Source of the DNA: Prillingera fragicola
Taxonomy: Eukaryota; Basidiomycota; Tremellomycetes; Trichosporonales; Trichosporonaceae
Length of the DNA: 64,000 nucleotides
Assembly: GCA_002335605.1 (NCBI GenBank)
Contig: BEDY01000003.1
Coordinates: forward strand, 1,240,001-1,304,000
Direction of reading: 5' to 3'
Shown: piece by piece, positions 47,103 through 56,529 of the stretch
Position numbering within the stretch: position 1 is the stretch's first letter
How the letters are laid out: each line of letters starts with the position of its first letter
The notes under the pieces: model-generated
What the model saw: the letters and a program-made list of their open reading frames with translations, nothing else
The model's database searches: none
Told to the model about the DNA's origin: nothing
Made by a program: the position numbers and the translations under genes

Positions 47103-47855
47103 TGTGCTTGTGGGTAGAGTGGTGGGAGTGACGGGGAGCTGTAGGGTGTCGGGGAGATGCGGTGTTTACGGTGTTTGGGGTGAAGAATGTCGAGCAGGAG
47201 CTTGCTGCTCTCTATTGGTCGTTTGCTGAGTATGCGTTGATAGGACGTCTATGAAGGGAGGGAGGAGAGGGGAGTGCAAAGAGGAGAGAGACAGAGGAGA
47301 GCGGTGGACGTTGTCGTTTGTCGTGAATGGATAAAAAGAAGAGAGCAAGGTGGTTGATTCCAGGGATGGCCATGTGCCAAAAGGCACAGCATTGCCTGCC
47401 CCCACCTGAGCTTGCTCCCACCAAAGGCAGCTGTGGGGAGGCTGCATGCATGTATGGTTGTCGAGGTTCTTGCATGCGGTGTGTATACATACATGCATTG
47501 TATCCTTGGATACATGCGAGCAGACTCTTGACAGATGCGTCAGTATCGATGCACCACAAGATCCTGTAGCCTTCACATTGGTTTGTTTACATAAACAACG
47601 GCAACGTGGCTCTTACCATACGTCCTCCTCATTCTGACGACGGTCATTCAGCAGCAACAGGCCTTGAACTCGCCCATTTAAGATGTATCAGGATGGGGGA
47701 TGAAGACACACAAGGCGTGAATGTACAGCATGTCAGTGCATGAATGGGTCACGTCTTCATGCGGGGTTCAAAAACGGGCAGACGCAAATGTGACTTCTGA
47801 GCGCCATTCAAGTGCACATGCTACGCTGAACTCTCTACAACTTTCGTGAGGCGGT
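47103..47855. other. Upstream region of the DUF7137-like gene, GCATG-rich
   Basis: About 750 bp without a supported gene. Bases 47441-47518 are dense in GCATG/CATGC and ATGCAT words and contain an inverted repeat GTATCC-TT-GGATAC near 47500. Confidence 0.45.
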
Positions 47856-48914
47856 TTAGGCCTCGTCAAGGATCTCGACAATCTTCATGCCGCAGTTGTC
47901 GACGTTGCGGAAGAAGTTCTTGGGTGTGAACTGGATCCAGAGCTTGCCGTCCTCGACAGCGAGCTCGCTATCCGCAGAGCCCTTGAGCTTGTCAACGACA
48001 CGAATGCCGACCTCGTTCTTGGATACGACCTCGTTGAAGGCCTCGTAAAGCATGTCGTCCTTGTCGACCTTGTTGTGCTTCAGGCCCTGGATCAGACCCT
48101 CAAAGTAGGCCTTGGCAGCAGCGGCAATGACTTCGGCATAGTCCTTTCGGGGGACGTCGTCCTTGGCCGCATGGAGCTTTGCGTACACCTCCTCAAAGTG
48201 GGGGACAATCTTAATGTCGGGGTTGTGCACGACGGTCGCGAGGTCGGACTGAATCTCCTCAAACTCTGGCTTCCAGTATTGTTCGATGGCAAGCTGCGAG
48301 GCGATCGGGAGGCCGTCTCCCCCAGTCGACTCGGTGTTGGCCGCCTCGAGTGCCTTAACAAGAGGCTTGGCAGCAAGAGCACCATTGGAGTTGCTCCAGA
48401 TCTTGTCCGCATTGAAGGTCATGAAGAGCTTGCCGTCGCGCACGGCAGGGCCGCAGTAGTCGTACTTGCCGGTCTCGTCGACGTCGAGGCCAATCGACTT
48501 GGTGGTGATAATCTGGTTGAGAAGTTCCTTGCCCTGCTCCTTGTAGGTGTAGAGATATTGGGCCTTCAGACCGAAGAGGTTGTCCTCAATGTAGCTATCA
48601 TTCGTCAGCTCAAACTAGGGCAAGAGGTCAGCAATGGCTCACCCGGCGGCAACGTCTCCTGCGCGGCCCTTGTACTTGGTGTTCTCGAGGTAGGGGGACA
48701 GCAGCTTGGGGTCAATGTCCCACTTCCATCCGGGGCCAAGGAGCTTCTCAAGATCCTCGTTGTACTCGGCAATCTTGTTGTCTAGCGAGTCGCGGACTGC
48801 CACTTGTCAGTCTCTTCCTTTGCCATCGGGTTTGCCGAGGGATGGACACTCACTGTTCTTGCGCTCAACAAGAGAGAGCTTTTCAGCGGGGGGGAGACGA
48901 GTAGCTACGGTCAT
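47856..48914 (-). CDS. Hypothetical soluble protein
   Basis: Three exons: 48914-48854, 48796-48643 and 48594-47856, giving 317 residues; phases fit at both introns. I do not recognise a family. It is acidic and Lys/Asp-rich with no membrane segment, signal peptide or obvious catalytic motif. Readable landmarks are MTVATRLPPAEKLSLVERKN, LLGPGWKWDIDPKLLSPYL, DNLFGLKAQYLYTYKEQG, DETGKYDYCGPAVRDGKLFM, and the end NVDNCGMKIVEILDEA. The two halves share a similar ending theme (DGKLFMTFN and DGKLWIQFTPKNF), suggesting an internal duplication of about 150 residues. A TATA box lies about 80 bp upstream and a GCGTCGAGCTC repeat just beyond it, so this may be a well-expressed or regulated gene. Confidence 0.85.
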
Positions 48915-48990
48915 GTTGTGTATTCAAGGTTGAAGATTGCAGTAGACAAAGAAGGAAGACTGATGAGATTGATGAGGGCCACCTCAGCCA

Positions 48991-49000
48991 GTTTATATAC
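48991..49000 (-). promoter_or_regulatory. TATA box of the 48914 gene
   Basis: GTATATAAAC on the minus strand, about 80 bp upstream of the ATG at 48914, at a sensible distance for a fungal core promoter. Confidence 0.6.
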
Positions 49001-49021
49001 ATTATCTCGGCTTATTCTAAC

Positions 49022-49064
49022 GCGTCGAGCTCGCGTCGAGCTCGCGTCGGCTCGCGTCGAGCTG
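49022..49064. repeat. Tandem GCGTCGAGCTC repeat, possible upstream activating element
   Basis: Nearly four copies of the 11-mer GCGTCGAGCTC, the third one base short, lie 20-65 bp upstream of the TATA box of the 48914 gene. Each unit contains the self-complementary GAGCTC. The position suits a transcription-factor array, but no known factor is identified. Confidence 0.6.
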
Positions 49065-50063
49065 GAACGCGAAACGGGTCCCTATCGCGGACACCAGCGC
49101 CAAGCATGCGTATGTGGTGAAGAGCTCTCTCCCTCTCGCGCTGGCCCCGCAAAAGAAGGCCTCGTTTCCCGTCACCCGCAGAACATACATTACGGGCACC
49201 GGGCGACCATGACCGCTGCCGCAAGTCGTACAGGCACGACCGGAATGCCAAGACGCAGCAATGTTGGCCAGTTCCGTTGTGTCATGTAGAACTACATTGC
49301 ATGCATTGACGCAGTATCGGCTCCCGAGAGAACAGCCTTAGGGAATGGACGCGTATGGCCAAGTGGTCAGGCTGAGGCAACGGCAGCGCGCTGGAGTAGG
49401 ACAGCAGGCACTGTGCGCATTGTGGCGCCGGCAGTGCCACACCCAGCGAAACGATGCCTGGGCATGTACATGCCGGCTGCCCTGCTCATTACGTGGCATC
49501 GTCGTGTGCAGCCTCAACCCAAACACCGGTGTCCCGAACCCCACACATTACGGCAAATCGCGTCAAAGCAGCACATGATATGGGGGACCGTGTACGGATG
49601 GCATTTGGCAATCAAGGAGATGATGTGTGTGTGGCATGGCCTCGGCCCAAGAGGATATGACTGCCGAGTGCGTAAGCTGTGTCGCTTCTTCATGGCACCC
49701 GCGTTCACAAGACGGTCACCCCCAATCTCTACCCCCAAGGCAGATTACACAATCTATCCAGATGTTCCAAATGCGTGTGACTCGGGGATGTGGACGGCGA
49801 CTGCTGCCTTGCCAGCGGCGAGACTGCGGGAAAGGGACAAGTTATAGGCTTCGACGAGTCTGTCGTGGAGTGAGAAAGACGGACAGGTTCCGAGGGTGAG
49901 ACGGTGGAACATGAGCTCTTCCCGGCCTTGCCGGGTGTGTGAGATGCGCTGGTAAGCGAGAGTTGGGGATGGTTAGGTTAGTCTCCGCGATGGCGACGCG
50001 TCTCCTCGCTTGGCGTAAGATTGTGCGAGCAATGGCATCAAAGGTGCCCATGCATGTCAAGAT
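49065..50063. other. Spacer, no supported gene
   Basis: About 1 kb between the 48914 gene and the first small-family gene. Bases 49349-49375 look like a tRNA A-box, but no B-box or fold follows. Open frames are short and motif-free. Confidence 0.4.
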
Positions 50064-50121
50064 AGTGTACACACAGATTTGTACACAGAGCAAGTGTACA
50101 CACATATTTGTACACAGAGCA
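50064..50121. repeat. Two tandem 29-bp units rich in TGTACA
   Basis: Bases 50064-50092 and 50093-50121 are identical except for one position. Each unit holds two TGTACA palindromes. It lies 52 bp beyond the stop of the 50173-50649 gene, so it is probably in that gene's 3' UTR. In the sense orientation one unit contains TGTACAAATA, which matches the 10-nt Puf5-type UGUAnnnnUA pattern. Confidence 0.85.
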
Positions 50122-50172
50122 GATTAGACAAGTACAGTAAGAAGTAGGAAGACGAAAGGTGACGCAGGTCGG

Positions 50173-50649
50173 CTACAAGCTCACACTCGCGAGCACGGCG
50201 CTCGCGACGCTGGCAAGCAGCATCGAACCGACACCGAGACCGAGCCTGAGCTGAGGCGACGCCCCTGACGGCTTGTCGGCTGTGGTTGCGCCAGAAGTCG
50301 AGCCGGGGACTGCTGATCCCGTAGCGTTGGCGGTGACGTTGGCGGGGACAGTAGCATTGGCGTCGGGGAGGTAGGAGAACTGGCGAAAGTCTGACTCGTT
50401 GCCGCCACCGCACGCCGTCATGGCGTCAATGAGGCTGTCGCCTGACGCCGTGGTGGTGAGGTTGCAAAAGTCGCTCGGGGTGGTAGTGTGCTGGTTGGGG
50501 AAGAGCTTTGCAATCTCAAACGTGGGGTCCATGGTGGTGAGGGTGCTGTATGGGAGGAGGGTGGCATTGACGCTGCTGCAGCACGACGACGTGAGGGTGT
50601 CGTTGTTGTTGAAGAAGCCAAAGGTGGCCTTGGTCGCTGCAGTGGTCAT
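50173..50649 (-). CDS. Small Cys/sequon-rich protein with hydrophobic C-terminal tail, copy 1
   Basis: Single exon, 158 residues. No known family recognised. The start MTTAATKATFGFFNNNDTLT runs straight into a double-Cys (SSCCSSVNATL). The body has six N-x-S/T sequons (NATL, NLTT, NESD, NATV, NVTA, NATG) and two more Cys, then a Thr/Ser/Ala linker. It ends with a hydrophobic tail RLGLGVGSMLLASVASAVLASVSL-like that finishes at the stop; no charged residue follows, as in GPI-attachment or tail-anchor signals. No N-terminal signal peptide is visible, which conflicts with the secreted look. It shares order and tail with the 51325-51912 gene, so it is a tandem paralog. A missing upstream exon with a signal peptide is possible, but none was found. 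Confidence 0.7.
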   Translation of the reverse strand: MTTAATKATFGFFNNNDTLTSSCCSSVNATLLPYSTLTTMDPTFEIAKLFPNQHTTTPSDFCNLTTTASGDSLIDAMTACGGGNESDFRQFSYLPDANATVPANVTANATGSAVPGSTSGATTADKPSGASPQLRLGLGVGSMLLASVASAVLASVSL

Positions 50650-50898
50650 GGTGGGTAATGTGTAAGTGTGGATGAGTGAGTGCGCAGTTGAGATGGATGG
50701 AGGAGAGACAGTGTCGACTCTTGGTATATCTATTGCCATGCGAGGTAGCCCAAAGCGTCTCGAGGACCTCCGAAAGCCCAAAGTAGTAGCTGCAATGTCC
50801 ATGAAAGGCGCGGAATGAGTGGGTGGCTGGAAAATCATCGCAAGAAATATTTGGGGTCCCAGGCACGGGGTCTGTCTCGGACCGGCATGTTTAGCGGG

Positions 50899-51066
50899 TC
50901 AGGCCGGGGCAGGAGATTCATTGGTGGAAAGAGAACTCGTCCGAGCATAATACATGCTGCAAGCTCCCGCAGCAGCAGAGATAGAGGCGAGGGCAGTGGC
51001 AGTGGCAGTGACAATGACAGGGCCGAGGTGCATCATTGGTGGGACTGCTGTTACTGACGGGTTCAT
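50899..51066 (-). CDS. Possible 55-residue single-helix protein
   Basis: An open frame from ATG at 51066 with one hydrophobic stretch (PVIVTATATALASISAAAGA), then YYART and a Ser/Pro tail. It lies between copies 1 and 2 of the tandem family on the same strand but shares no clear sequence with them. No intron or promoter evidence; it may be chance. Confidence 0.25.
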   Translation of the reverse strand: MNPSVTAVPPMMHLGPVIVTATATALASISAAAGACSMYYARTSSLSTNESPAPA

Positions 51067-51324
51067 CGTAGAAGTTAGGGGACGCAGTTTGTGCTGATCC
51101 CTGTGCCCAGTGCCGCTGGTGTTGGGCACATTGGGGTGGTGAGACTGCCACTGTGGCGAGTGAGGAGGTGCAGTGGAAATGTGGCCACTCTAGAGTAGCG
51201 GAGCAGGGCAAGATAACATGCACATCGTCATAATCGCTTAGATCTTGAAGAGGTCAGTCACCAGGCACTCATCCACACGCATTATATAGGCATAGATTAT
51301 CTCGCTGATTATAACTTGCGCACG

Positions 51325-51912
51325 CTACAGACTCACACCAGCAAGCACAGTGCTAGCGACACACGCGAGCAGCGCCGCACCAACACCAAGCCCCAATCCA
51401 GCCTTGGGCGCCGCCGCGCTCCCCTTGGCGCTGCCCGTAGTCTCACTCGCGTTGGCAACCGCAGTCGCGCCAGCGGTACTGATCCCTTCCGTCGCGCCCA
51501 CCATCGTAGTGGTAGCGGACGCATTCTTGTCCTCGTGCCACTTGACCTCAAACTCGTCAAGCACGCCCCTGAGCGCCTCGCGCCCCTCCCAAAACTCGGT
51601 GCTGTACCCGATTCCAGTCTCGTTGGCGGCGCAGTACATGAACTGCCAGTAGAGCGATCTGTCCGCTCCCTGCATATTGTCCGGGTCCGTCACGTTGCAG
51701 ACCGTCACGGGCGCCTCGCCGCCGTGGTAGGGTTTCCACGCGGTCATGTTCGGGTACAGGAGGTTGGCGTTGGGGAGGGCCGAGACGTTGGCAAAGCTGA
51801 GGGGCTCGGCGTGGACGGCGCCATTGGCCGCGAACGCGCAACAGGTCTGGGTGAGCGTCTCGTTGTTGATCGCGTAGATCATCCAGTGGTGTGTGGGTTC
51901 AGAGACTGCCAT
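51325..51912 (-). CDS. Small Cys/sequon-rich protein with hydrophobic C-terminal tail, copy 2
   Basis: Single exon, 195 residues, paralog of the 50173-50649 protein. The N-terminus MAVSEPTHHWMIYAINNETL leads to TQTCCAFAANG, matching the NNNDTLTSSCC arrangement of copy 1 at almost the same distance from Met. Further Cys lie at VTVCNV and FMYCAANET; sequons are NETL, NVSA, NMTA, NVTD, NETG, NASA and NASE. The middle has an acidic stretch with WQFMYCA and EFEVKWHEDK. The linker is Ala/Thr-rich, and the tail GLGLGVGAALLACVASTVL ends AGVSL at the stop. Topology is puzzling because no signal peptide precedes the sequons. Function unknown. Confidence 0.7.
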   Translation of the reverse strand: MAVSEPTHHWMIYAINNETLTQTCCAFAANGAVHAEPLSFANVSALPNANLLYPNMTAWKPYHGGEAPVTVCNVTDPDNMQGADRSLYWQFMYCAANETGIGYSTEFWEGREALRGVLDEFEVKWHEDKNASATTTMVGATEGISTAGATAVANASETTGSAKGSAAAPKAGLGLGVGAALLACVASTVLAGVSL

Positions 51913-52620
51913 GGTGAGTCGGTGGAGCTGGGGGCGATGGAGACGCTCTTGGGAGTGGGCGTATTGTTAAAAGGTTAGTCGCGTTGTGAGCAAGGTCAGT
52001 CGCGACGCGTTGGCAGGCTTCAGCACGGGAGGCTCACTGGCACAATGTCTCCGAGGGTTGCTCCTGGAGTGTCAATGTGCGGCAGGTGGTTCCCGGCAAC
52101 AGGGCTCCTCCGCCCATGAGATGATAGTGCATGACGTTGCCGTTAGTACCATGCAGTTAACTAGTTAAGCTGGCGCATGGCACTGAGGATCCTGTCAACA
52201 ACCCGCGCGGTGTGGATCACGAAGACATTAAACTTGAAATGGAACTGGAGTTGTGAACCTTACGTAATTCAACAGTGTACCAGCAAAACCCATCAATCAA
52301 GGGCATGCTGCGCCGCTCATGCTGGTAGGCCATGGGGCATGGAAGGACTGCTCATCAAAGGAGCAGAGCTAGGAGAGGCGGTAGTGGCATGGAGGCTGGG
52401 CATGACTCAGTCGAATATGATTCTGCTACACAATGTCGACTCGCAGTGCCCGTCGCCAGCACACGCTGGAGAGACTGTTCTGTCGAGTTTGCGGCGGTGA
52501 TTTGCGGCGGTGAGGTGGGTTGATAGCGTATGGGCTCGGTCCGTAAAGCTCCCTTGGTGTTAGGGAAGAGACGATGACGAGCGCAGTGCAATCCTAATGC
52601 TGGTTTTAGGCTACCGCGAG

Positions 52621-52824
52621 TCACACACTAACAGTCCCCAGCACCACCCCGGCAATGCAAGCCAACAACGCAGCGCCCACCCCAAGACCACCCTTGGCAC
52701 TGATCCGTGCGGGAGACGAGGGGAGGTGTGATACGGTGGTATCGTTCCACATGAACCCAAAGATTCCAGCACCCTTGCCAGGGTGGTTCTCGGGCGGTAC
52801 GAGGCTGTTTCCGGGGCAGGCCAT
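52621..52824 (-). CDS. Short or fragmentary third member of the tandem family
   Basis: 67 residues, MACPGNSLVPPENHPGKGAG, then IFGFMWNDTTV and a tail GGLGVGAALLACIAGVVLG ending TVSV. The tail is almost the same as that of copy 2, and FGFMWNDT recalls FGFFNNNDT of copy 1. It is much shorter than the others, lacks the double Cys and may be a truncated gene or the last exon of a longer one. Upstream bases 53275-52868 hold an open minus frame (MSLLHSEYDLTTVHKM) with a GTACGT donor near 53175 that could belong to it; the joining was not resolved. Confidence 0.4.
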   Translation of the reverse strand: MACPGNSLVPPENHPGKGAGIFGFMWNDTTVSHLPSSPARISAKGGLGVGAALLACIAGVVLGTVSV

Positions 52825-55017
52825 GTGTGGGGCTGCCACCTCTGGGCTTTCGGTTTAGGTGTGGGGTTCAAGGTTTCTTTTGGTCACGTTGCAGATTTAT
52901 GTGGGTCGAGGAGTGGTGAGGAGTCGCTGCTGGGGCGCTGATTCCCACGAGTTCGGCACCTGGAGAGGCAAGTATGGGATGCGGCGGTGTTGATGCAGAG
53001 ATTGGTGGCCGCGCAGGGGGGGAAGTGACGTTGTCTGTGTTTGCGAAAGCAGTGGTGATACAGAGATTTGACAGCTGTGTCGTGGCCAGACGCAAGATGG
53101 GAACTGTCAGTCTCACGTCCATGATCATGTGAAGGTGGCGTGTGGCTGCGGAGACATACTTTGGACGCACGTACCTGTCAGCATTGTCGGTGACATCGGC
53201 CAGCAGCAATTGAGCTGAAAATCTCAACATCTTGTGCACTGTCGTGAGGTCGTATTCACTGTGCAGTAGAGACATGGTAGCAAGTTCCTGACGCTCATGA
53301 AGGAAAGAGCTTGACAGGTCGGTTAGGTGAGCCGCAGCACCTCATGATCCAAGCACACTACGCGCACAGTTGTGGGTGCAGTTCTAACTGCCATGGCTTG
53401 GTCTTCCCCGCCTGAGCTTCCCGAATAGCCTGTGCCAAAGTGTTCAAAGGTTTATACCAAAACTAAACGACGTTGATCGTCGTCAAGGGATCGACAATCC
53501 CAAGATAAGATAACGGCACATTTCCATTACGTAACAGAATCAACTTCGCTTCACGTTCCTTGACCAGATGCTGCTTACTGTACGCTCCCGAGCACTACGG
53601 CAAGACAAGCAAGCCGCATCGCGCCGCATCCCAGCTCCCATCCCTACCCTCTGCCTCGCAGGCGACCCAGCAGGGTTCGCGGCGTCATCCACGCCGTCGC
53701 CTCAGTGCTATCCGACGGCGGTAGCTGTACTCCGCGGTCACGAAAGCGCGTTCATGCGAGACTGCCAGAGAGTTGTCGCATAAAGCGTCGATCCAGCCTT
53801 TCCGGCCACTGATTCTGATTGCTGATGACCCGATACCAACCCCGTAAGCTCGCGACCTTCCTCCAGCCGTGGTCACCATGGCTTCACTCTGGACATTTCT
53901 GGTGGTCATTTGCTTGATGCTTTGGATCTTTACAAGGCGACGCGGTGTGTGAACAACAGCTCAGCGCTGTTGTACAAGCATATGTGGGCCGAGTGGTGCA
54001 GAGGTTATCACCTTCTTGTCGAGTTTGCACACAAGTCTCGCTTTGCTGGAGGCATACTGACGAAAACGCTCGACAAGTCCTGTCAGACAAGCAATGGCTG
54101 GAAGGGCCCAGTAAGCGTGCCGAGACCTCGCCGGCGGTCCTGGTGTGTACTGCGGCTTCTCTTCGGCTTCTGTTGCTCTGTGGTCCTCCCCCACCCAAAG
54201 TCATGGGTCGGCTACGGCGAACCCGCGACAGTCGCATTGTCTCCCGTAGAAGTCAAACATTCTCGCAGACCCCGTGTACCCCGCACTCGTCGTCCTTGCA
54301 GCGCTGGGAACTGAGGCTCTCACCCACTGCGGCGGAGATGTGGGCATATGTGCTGGGTCACGTTGCAGTGTACTGTCAGGATGTTTCAGCGTCTAAGCAA
54401 TACGGTCGGGACCATGACATTGCTCACGGCACGTACCTTCCGCTTTAGTGTTTCTGTTCATGGTCTGGTTGGTGTTGGTGGAGCATGTCCTGTGAATGGT
54501 TGAGGTACAGGGCTAACCCCTTTCCTGCGGCATCGTGACCGTATGGGACTCTGCTGCCCTAGGTAGATTGTGAAGATATCAACCCCTAAACCAGCAAACG
54601 GATACTTCGAACCTTCGCACGGATTGTTATACAGCACAGCAGAAGACATCGCGTCGTTTCACAGTCGTATCCCAAACCGTAAGAAATCTCTGCGCTGTCC
54701 CCAGCTGTCCCCAGCTGTCCCCAGCTTGGCCAGGTGTAGCTATGCCCTCGCAGATCGCAGCTGCCACCGCAGCTACCACAGGCCGCAGCTGCCACCGGCT
54801 GGGACGGGGCCACGACCAAACACTGATGGGCGGACAGCACAATCCGACGTTCAAGTAACTCCTCGCCTCCATCTTATCAAAAGTCTTCACTGCCCTTGGA
54901 ATCAACGTCTGTAGCCATTATACGCATGCATTATATACAACATGCAGTGAAGATGCAAATATACACTCCCCGCCACTGCGCGGACGGACAGGATCTCTAT
55001 AAACTAGTCATGAATCA
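52825..55017. other. Gene-poor region with short repeats
   Basis: About 2.2 kb. Bases 53275-52868 (-) may hold part of the third family member. Bases 53560-53790 and 53880-54300 have open plus frames with no motif. Bases 54695-54724 hold three copies of CTGTCCCCAG, and 54755-54800 repeats CAGCTGCCACCG-like words. No RNA gene was seen. Confidence 0.45.
54695..54724. repeat. Three tandem copies of CTGTCCCCAG
   Basis: Perfect decamer repeat, 54695-54704, 54705-54714 and 54715-54724, in a region with no supported gene. Confidence 0.85.
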
Positions 55018-56529
55018 TCAAACCACGCGTGCCGACCGGAGCACACGCTTCAGGCCGCGGCGGGAACACCTGTTCTCGGTCGCGTCAGCGAGGACGTGGA
55101 CCTCGTCGACCCTCGCCGGGGCGCTGCCGCGGCGCACGAGGCTGTCGTCGCGGCCCTCCCGCGCCCGCTGGCGTTCAGCGCGCGCGGCGACGTCGGCAGC
55201 AGCGAGCGCAAACTTTACGCTCGTGCAGGCGTGGACTGTGGCCGAGGCACAGGTCGGCGCGGCGGTGAGGCGGGGGCCGGCGTCGTCGGAGCGCCAGCCG
55301 CGGATGGCGGCCTTGGCGGCTGTGCGGGCGGAAAAGGACGCGCGCTCGCCTTCGGGCTTGGCCTGGCCTGAGCGGCGGCGGCAGAGGTCGGCCGCGCTCG
55401 GGGAGCGCGCGGCGGGAGGGGCGGCAGTGTTGACTGCCTTGGCGGCTACGAGCACGGAGGAAGGGGGAGGCGAGCGGTGGCGAGTGCACTTTGCCCTGCG
55501 GCGCTCGCGGTCGTCGTGGATGCGAATCCTGCGGCCGCGAGACTCGCCGCCGTCGTCGGTCGTGACGACGGGCTCGAGGGCGAGCTTGCGTGCGCCGCGT
55601 GCTGGGGTAGGGGTGCTAGGTCCCGAGGGGGCAAGAATAGGGGCAAGGGGAGGCGCGCCGTAGGGATTGTTGGGGTGTGCGTGCCAGCGGGGAAGCCAAG
55701 GCCAGCGCTTGCCGCACGTGTCGTCGTCGTCGGAACTGAACCCGTCCTCAGAGTCCTCCTGGTAGCCGTCCTCGCCGTCGGACGCCCAGCCCGGGGTGCG
55801 GAGCTCGTCCTCGTCCTCGTCATCGGCGGCAAGGTGAGGCGTGTCCATGCGCGGGGAAGTGCGACGGGAGCTAGTCGCCGAAGCCGTGTTTGCGGGATGC
55901 AGCTGCAGGGGGCGAGGAGTGACGGCAAACTTGAGGCACGAACGGCGACGAGCAATAGTGGGCTCTGGGTCGACTGGCGGCAAGGCAGTGTCTGCGCGCT
56001 CGCGGGCCTCGCGGACACTAACCAGACCACTTGACAGCGCAGCGGCGAAACCGACATTGATACGAGCATTGTCCTCGCTGGCAGAGCCCGACGTACTGCT
56101 GCGACGCAGAATGGGTCCGCACGCGCGCCTGGGAAACGTCGCAAACTGTCCGGGGCCACCGCAAGTGTTCTGCGGCGACGAAGCGACCGAGGCGCCAGCC
56201 GAAGCGTTCGCCCGGCGGTTGCTCTGAATCAGCGATGTGAGCAGCGACGGGGACCTTGAAAGGTCCGCCGAGGGGGCGTCGCTAAAGCACGCCTCCGAGT
56301 CGGTGCTGGACACGGTGAGGGGCGCCGAGGGCGCTGGCGAGATGGGCATCTTGGCAAACGTCAATGGCTCGTTGTCGTTGCTCGGTGGCGTGGGTAGCGT
56401 TTGGGACCTCTTGGGGGCACTTGGCCACGGGCCGTTGCGGACCGTGAGGTGGCCGCGGGGGGAGGTGCCTGAGAGATGCGAAAGAAAGGTTGATGCCGGT
56501 GAAGGCGAAAGAGCCAGTGGAGAGTCCAT
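55018..56529 (-). CDS. Hypothetical disordered, basic protein
   Basis: Single exon, 503 residues. No family recognised. Ser/Pro-rich N-terminus (MDSPLALSPSPASTFLSHLS), many SP/TP sites, then RRRSCLKFAVTPRPLQL (a short conserved-looking SCLK patch), an acidic DDEDEDELRTPGWASDGED block, WPWLPRWHAHPNNPYGAPP, and a long Arg/Ala-rich C-terminus. No membrane segment or catalytic motif. High GC and strong third-position bias match the neighbouring genes, which supports coding. The chosen Met follows a leader with purine-poor minus-strand sequence; an open frame continues upstream to 56895 without coding character. It may be a cell-cycle-regulated phosphoprotein, but that is guesswork. Confidence 0.7.
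   Translation of the reverse strand: MDSPLALSPSPASTFLSHLSGTSPRGHLTVRNGPWPSAPKRSQTLPTPPSNDNEPLTFAKMPISPAPSAPLTVSSTDSEACFSDAPSADLSRSPSLLTSLIQSNRRANASAGASVASSPQNTCGGPGQFATFPRRACGPILRRSSTSGSASEDNARINVGFAAALSSGLVSVREARERADTALPPVDPEPTIARRRSCLKFAVTPRPLQLHPANTASATSSRRTSPRMDTPHLAADDEDEDELRTPGWASDGEDGYQEDSEDGFSSDDDDTCGKRWPWLPRWHAHPNNPYGAPPLAPILAPSGPSTPTPARGARKLALEPVVTTDDGGESRGRRIRIHDDRERRRAKCTRHRSPPPSSVLVAAKAVNTAAPPAARSPSAADLCRRRSGQAKPEGERASFSARTAAKAAIRGWRSDDAGPRLTAAPTCASATVHACTSVKFALAAADVAARAERQRAREGRDDSLVRRGSAPARVDEVHVLADATENRCSRRGLKRVLRSARVV

Noticed and set aside
49349..49400. Sequence resembling a tRNA A-box (TGGCCAAGTGGTCAGG)
   Set aside because: No B-box (GGTTCGAATCC-like), no acceptor or anticodon stem pairing follows.
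53983..54060. Second A-box-like word GGGCCGAGTGGTGCAGAGG
   Set aside because: No cloverleaf can be drawn and no B-box is present at the expected distance.
54695..54724. CRISPR-like or satellite interpretation of the CTGTCCCCAG repeats
   Set aside because: Units are adjacent without spacers, only three copies exist, and the DNA is clearly eukaryotic.
55029..56034. Plus-strand frames of up to 255 codons opposite the disordered-protein gene
   Set aside because: They are complements of the Arg/Ala/Ser-rich minus-strand coding sequence; composition alone explains the length.
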